Source: Pistricoccus aurantiacus (lineage in GTDB: Bacteria > Pseudomonadota > Gammaproteobacteria > Pseudomonadales > Halomonadaceae). Taken from it: a stretch of 64,000 bases of DNA. Of the stretch, positions 60,205 through 64,000 are shown piece by piece. Within the stretch, counting starts at the first letter, position 1. Each line of letters begins with the position of its first letter. Position numbers and translations under genes: made by a program. The stretch lies in assembly GCF_042682565.1 (NCBI RefSeq), contig NZ_JBHUIC010000003.1. One strand, 5' to 3'. The notes below the pieces were generated by a model, which saw only the letters and a program-made list of their open reading frames with translations, did no database searches and was not told where the DNA came from.

Positions 60205-61335
60205 ATGCGACTGCTGCATCGGGCCTCTAGTTGGCGCCAGCTATTTGCCGAGGACGCCTTGCCGGATCCTCGCGCCTGGCCCGCCCTGTTGACGCCACTC
60301 AAGGGAGCGTTGCTGAGCCTCGGGTCGCAGCCTACCCTTGCGGAAGCGAAAGCCTGGCAGCCCACGCTGGTCGATGCGCTGATACGACTGGATATTCCCG
60401 CCTGGCGAATCAGTCAACTGCTTGGTGACCACAACGCCTGGCTGTATCGCTGCGCCATCAATCTATCCCTCGAGGAAATGCAAGCCACCGGCTGGGGAGA
60501 CCCGCCGGTGGCTTTCTGTGTGCTGACTCTGGGGTCCGTCGCCCGTCACGAATGCCTGCTGGGGCCGGATCAGGACAATGCCATGATTCTTGCCGAATAT
60601 CCGGATGCCGAGCACGATACCATCGACAGCTATTTTCAATCCCTGGGGTACCGCTTCGGTGAGCGTCTGCACGAAGCGGGTATTCCGCGCTGCCATGCCC
60701 ATGTGATGGCGCGTTGGCCCATGTGGCGCAAGCGTCTGTCGGAATGGCGTAAACAGCTCGATATCTGGACCGCGCAGCGCCGTGTCAAGCGGGTGCAGCA
60801 GGCCAATATCCTGTTCGACTTCGCGCCAGTTTATGGCGATAGCGCCCTGGCGCGCGAGTTACGGGAACATATTGTCTGGCGAGTACCATCGGCACATCTG
60901 TTTCTGGGCGAAATGCGCGATCTGCTCGATGAAACGCCGGTTGCCCTGGGTCGGCTGGGTCGCCTGATGGGCGATGGCAAGGACGCGCCACATCGGGGCG
61001 TTATCGACCTGAAACGCCAAGGGCTGATACCGCTGCAGAATGCGGTGCGTCTACTGGCGGTGGCCAATGGTTGTTCGAGTGGGGATACCCGTGGTCGTCT
61101 GACGGAACTGGTCGCCCTGCAAAAAATGGGTGCCCCGCGCGCCATGGCGCTCAAGGAGGCATTGGATCGGCTTCAAGAGCGCTTGCTCAAGACCCAGATG
61201 GATAGTCTGGCCCAGGGGCGCGCGCCGGATTACTGGGTCAATGTATCGGCGCTTTCCAGTGCCGAGCGGCTACTGCTGCGCCACGACTTGCAGCAGATCA
61301 AGGGCTTGTTCGCCCAGGCCAGTCGCGGCGATTGA
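60205..61335 (+). CDS. DUF294-type putative nucleotidyltransferase
   Basis: 376 aa. The nucleotidyltransferase signature LGSVARHECLLGPDQDNAMI (GSxxR...DxDN) lies at about residues 108-127, followed by a helical C-terminal substrate-binding domain (DUF294_C). In most relatives these domains are attached to cNMP-binding and CBS sensor domains; none is present here, only a short helical N-terminus. It is related to GlnD-like uridylyltransferases, and its target is unknown. It starts 18 bases after the HlyU-family gene and is convergent with the histidine kinase. Confidence 0.82.
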   Translation: MRLLHRASSWRQLFAEDALPDPRAWPALLTPLKGALLSLGSQPTLAEAKAWQPTLVDALIRLDIPAWRISQLLGDHNAWLYRCAINLSLEEMQATGWGDPPVAFCVLTLGSVARHECLLGPDQDNAMILAEYPDAEHDTIDSYFQSLGYRFGERLHEAGIPRCHAHVMARWPMWRKRLSEWRKQLDIWTAQRRVKRVQQANILFDFAPVYGDSALARELREHIVWRVPSAHLFLGEMRDLLDETPVALGRLGRLMGDGKDAPHRGVIDLKRQGLIPLQNAVRLLAVANGCSSGDTRGRLTELVALQKMGAPRAMALKEALDRLQERLLKTQMDSLAQGRAPDYWVNVSALSSAERLLLRHDLQQIKGLFAQASRGD

Positions 61336-61355
61336 GGTCTTGGCAAGGCAGTGAC

Positions 61356-64000
61356 TCATGGGGTTTGCGGCGCCGGCGGTAGCTCGACCACCATGCTGGC
61401 GCCACCCAGTTGCCGAGACGACTCGCACCAGAGCTGTCCGCCCAGATGGGCAACGATGCCGCGGCTGATGGCAAGGCCAAGACCGCTGCCTTTCGGGCGC
61501 CCGCGGGGCGGATTTTGCTCGCTGCTGTGGCGTTCCAGCTGATGAAACTTCTCGAATACCCGATCCTGTTCTTCCTCCGGAACCCCTTGGCCGTTGTCTT
61601 CTACCGCCACGCGGTAACGATCCTTGTGACGATACAGATGTAGCCGCACGCGAGGCGTCTCGTCCGCGGCGAACTTGCTGGCGTTGTCCAGCAGATTGAT
61701 CAGCACCTGTTCCAGACGGTCTGGATCGCCAACGATCGGCGCTTTTTCCAGCTCGATATCCACTTCCAGGCTGATGCCGCGCTGCTGCTGCACTTTTTCC
61801 ACCGCCGCCACCCCGTGACGTACCAGCTCCACCAGATCCAATGGTCGGGGATTCAGGGCCATGCGGCCAGATTCCAGCCGGGCCAGATCGAGAATATCCT
61901 CGATCAGTCGGGAGAGACGCTGACTTTCTCGAACCACCACATCGAGAAAATGCGCCTGCTTGGCTTCATCGAGGTTGGGGTTTTCCTTCAGGATCTCCGC
62001 GAAGGCCCGGATCGATGTCAGGGGCGTTCTCAGCTCGTGGCTGACCATGGCCACGAACTCGTCCTTGAGTCGATCGAGCTCCATCAGCCGCTCGTTGGCG
62101 CTACGCAGTTCTTCGCCAATGCGCGCCAGCTCGTCGGATTTCTGCTTGAGTCGACGGTTGTATTCCAGGGTTTGCGAGGTGGTGTCGAGAATGCTCAGCA
62201 CCGCTTCCAGATCCAGCGCCTCGCCGCGTACCACGGAGTTGATCAGCACTCTCGCCGAGGCGTTGCCCAAGGCGCCGGCGAGGGCGCGTTCCGCCCGGGC
62301 GATCAGCTCCGGACTGGCAGGTTGGTCGCTGGGGGGAAGTTCGTCAGTCTGAAAATCGAGCAGTACGCGAGAGGTCGCCGCGGCCCCGAGATAGCGAGTC
62401 AGCAGGCGACGCAGCTCTCCCCGTGTGGTCTGACCTTGCCAGAGGGGCGCGTGTTCGAATCCGACTCGCAAGGCGCCGATGAAAAGCGCCGCCTGCGTCT
62501 GCTCCAGGCGGGACTGGCGGGTAAACAGCGAGACGCCGATCAACAGCCCCACATTGACGAGCAGGCTCCAAAGCAGCGAATGACTGTAGATATCCCCGAG
62601 TTCGATGCCGAATAGCGCGTAAGGGCGCAGCCAATCGATGCCCCAAGGACCCTGGACCACGAAGCTTGCGGCGAGCCAGCCGGACTGGGCGAAGCCCGGC
62701 AGCAGCAAGGTATAGACCCAGACGCAAAAGCCAGCGATCAGTCCGAGGCTGGCGCCGGCATGATTGGCACTGCGCCAGTAGAGCCCCAGCAACAGGGACG
62801 GAGCGAACTGCGCCGCCGCGGCGAAAGATACCAGACCGATGGTGACCAGGCTGTAAGAGTCGCCGATCAAGGCATGGTAGAGATAGCCCAGCAGCAGAAT
62901 CAGCAATATGGCTATTCGACGAATGCCCAGCAGCCAGCCGGAGAGATCGCGCCGCTCGCCGAGATGCAGTCGTCGGGAACGTAGCAGCAAGGGCATGACC
63001 AGATGGTTGCTGACCATGGTGGAAAGCGCGATGGTCTCGACGATGACCATGCTGGTAGCAGCGGAAAGTCCACCGATAAATACGATCAGCGGCAGCGCTT
63101 CCAGCCCCGCGGAAAGCGGCAGAGTCAGCACGAAGCTGTCCGGATGACTGCCGGGAGATAGCACGAGACCCGCCAGGGCAATAGGAATCACGAACAGATT
63201 GATGGCCAGCAGGTAAAGTGGAAAGAGCCAGCTGGCGCGCCGTATGTGCTGTTCGTCGACGTTTTCCACCACCAGGATCTGGAACTGGCGCGGCAGGCTC
63301 AGAAAGGCCAGAAACGCCAGCAGCAGCATGCCGGTCCAACCCAGGGCGCCGCCGGGCACGCTATCCAGACTCAGGAGTTTCAGCACTTCCGGCTGAGCAG
63401 CGGCCTGGGCAAACAGATCCGACGGGCCTTGAAACAGCACGAATACGCAGAAGATGCCGACGGCGACAAAGGCAAATAGCTTGACCAGGGATTCGAAGGC
63501 GATAGCCGCTACCATGCCCTCGTGGCGTTCGCTGGCATCCAGATGGCGGGTGCCGAAGAGGATGATGAATACCGCGAGCACCAGCGCGACCCAGAACGAC
63601 TTGTCCGTCAGGAAACTTTCCTCGGCGATGCTTTGGGTCGGTGAATTGGGGTAGCTCAGAAGCACCGCCTGGCTCAAGGTGATCGCCTTGAGCTGTAGCG
63701 CGATATAGGGCGTCACGCCGATCAGGGCGATCAGCGCCACCAAGGCGCCCAGGAATCCGCTCTTGCCGTAGCGTGCGCTGATGAAGTCGGCGATGGAGGT
63801 AATGCGCTGCGCTCGGGCGATACGCACCATCTTGCGAATGATCAAGGGGCCGGTGAACATCGCCAGGGTCGGTCCCAGGTAAATCAGCAGGAAACTGGGT
63901 CCGAACTGGCTGGCGCGACCGACGCTGCCGTAAAAGGTCCAGGCGGTACAGTAGACCGCGATGGATAGCGCATAGACGTTGGCGGAACCGATCAGCGAGC
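61356..64000 (-). CDS. Sodium/solute symporter-type sensor histidine kinase (CbrA-like), N-terminus beyond the window
   Basis: At least 881 codons; the reading frame continues through position 64000 without a start, so the beginning is outside. The N-terminal two thirds are a SSF transporter fold with about twelve helices (ANVYALSIAVYCTAWTFYGS at the edge; GSHPDSFVLTLPLSAGLEAL). A linker coiled coil leads to the kinase: H-box AMVSHELRTPLTSIRAFAEI, N-box LINLLDNASKF, G1 VEDNGQGVP, G2 GSGLGLAIS. No receiver domain is attached. CbrA of Pseudomonas, which controls carbon/nitrogen use with CbrB, has this layout; a cbrB gene is not visible. Confidence 0.9.
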   Translation of the reverse strand, partial: SLIGSANVYALSIAVYCTAWTFYGSVGRASQFGPSFLLIYLGPTLAMFTGPLIIRKMVRIARAQRITSIADFISARYGKSGFLGALVALIALIGVTPYIALQLKAITLSQAVLLSYPNSPTQSIAEESFLTDKSFWVALVLAVFIILFGTRHLDASERHEGMVAAIAFESLVKLFAFVAVGIFCVFVLFQGPSDLFAQAAAQPEVLKLLSLDSVPGGALGWTGMLLLAFLAFLSLPRQFQILVVENVDEQHIRRASWLFPLYLLAINLFVIPIALAGLVLSPGSHPDSFVLTLPLSAGLEALPLIVFIGGLSAATSMVIVETIALSTMVSNHLVMPLLLRSRRLHLGERRDLSGWLLGIRRIAILLILLLGYLYHALIGDSYSLVTIGLVSFAAAAQFAPSLLLGLYWRSANHAGASLGLIAGFCVWVYTLLLPGFAQSGWLAASFVVQGPWGIDWLRPYALFGIELGDIYSHSLLWSLLVNVGLLIGVSLFTRQSRLEQTQAALFIGALRVGFEHAPLWQGQTTRGELRRLLTRYLGAAATSRVLLDFQTDELPPSDQPASPELIARAERALAGALGNASARVLINSVVRGEALDLEAVLSILDTTSQTLEYNRRLKQKSDELARIGEELRSANERLMELDRLKDEFVAMVSHELRTPLTSIRAFAEILKENPNLDEAKQAHFLDVVVRESQRLSRLIEDILDLARLESGRMALNPRPLDLVELVRHGVAAVEKVQQQRGISLEVDIELEKAPIVGDPDRLEQVLINLLDNASKFAADETPRVRLHLYRHKDRYRVAVEDNGQGVPEEEQDRVFEKFHQLERHSSEQNPPRGRPKGSGLGLAISRGIVAHLGGQLWCESSRQLGGASMVVELPPAPQTP

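Overview
The window looks like a chromosomal segment of a motile, GC-rich gammaproteobacterium related to the Pseudomonadales/Oceanospirillales, most likely a Halomonadaceae member. This is an inference from gene order and protein style: gyrA-serC-pheA-tyrA/aroA-cmk-rpsA, lapA-lapB, sdhE-ygfX-nadB, pgsA-uvrC with a Gly-Cys-Leu tRNA cluster, argF-grxD-rnt-argG, an MvaT-type (not H-NS-type) silencer, a BdlA-like protein and a CbrA-like kinase. No rRNA, CRISPR array or intact insertion sequence is visible.

Layout. (1) 1-11165: a motility and c-di-GMP block. fliF-fliG-fliH run on the minus strand; divergently, fliE heads an operon with the stator genes motA-motB. Then come a degenerate GGDEF protein, a GGDEF-EAL protein, an outer-membrane barrel, a soluble PAS-PAS chemoreceptor behind a clear sigma-28 promoter, and a membrane diguanylate cyclase. 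(2) 11346-15102: a small hypothetical protein, a CDF metal exporter, an acyltransferase and rdgC, all on the minus strand. (3) 15280-25134: a tightly packed plus-strand gyrA-serC-pheA-tyrA/aroA-cmk operon with 4-base start/stop overlaps, then rpsA and its terminator.

(4) 25135-42697: a conspicuously AT-richer accessory island for surface polysaccharide. It opens with mvaT and a short protein resembling only the MvaT dimerisation region, then an O-antigen ligase/polymerase-like protein, a transposase remnant, an orphan membrane protein and about 1.8 kb without a convincing gene. That stretch holds a promoter/terminator pair (candidate sRNA) and an exact 12-base RfaH ops element. The wza-wzb-wzc export genes, four glycosyltransferases, a polytopic polymerase candidate, a PglC-like initiating transferase and a DegT aminotransferase follow. 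No Wzx flippase is seen. Base composition returns towards that of the core from about 39.6 kb.

(5) 42717-50584: trmJ, groEL-groES, fxsA, comEA, pyrF, lapB-lapA, ihfB, sdhE-ygfX. In Pseudomonas, ihfB sits directly after rpsA; here about 24 kb, including the island, separates them and ihfB is on the other strand. (6) 50574-57235 (minus): nadB, a FUSC membrane protein, tRNA-Leu, tRNA-Cys, two identical 74-bp tRNA-Gly-derived repeats, tRNA-Gly, pgsA, uvrC, argF. (7) 57419-64000: grxD, rnt, argG, a HlyU-family protein, a DUF294 nucleotidyltransferase-like protein, and a sodium/solute-symporter histidine kinase cut by the window end.

The unifying theme is lifestyle switching: flagellum and stator, c-di-GMP enzymes and a BdlA-like dispersal receptor in one block, and an exopolysaccharide locus with probable silencing (MvaT) and antitermination (ops/RfaH) signals in another.
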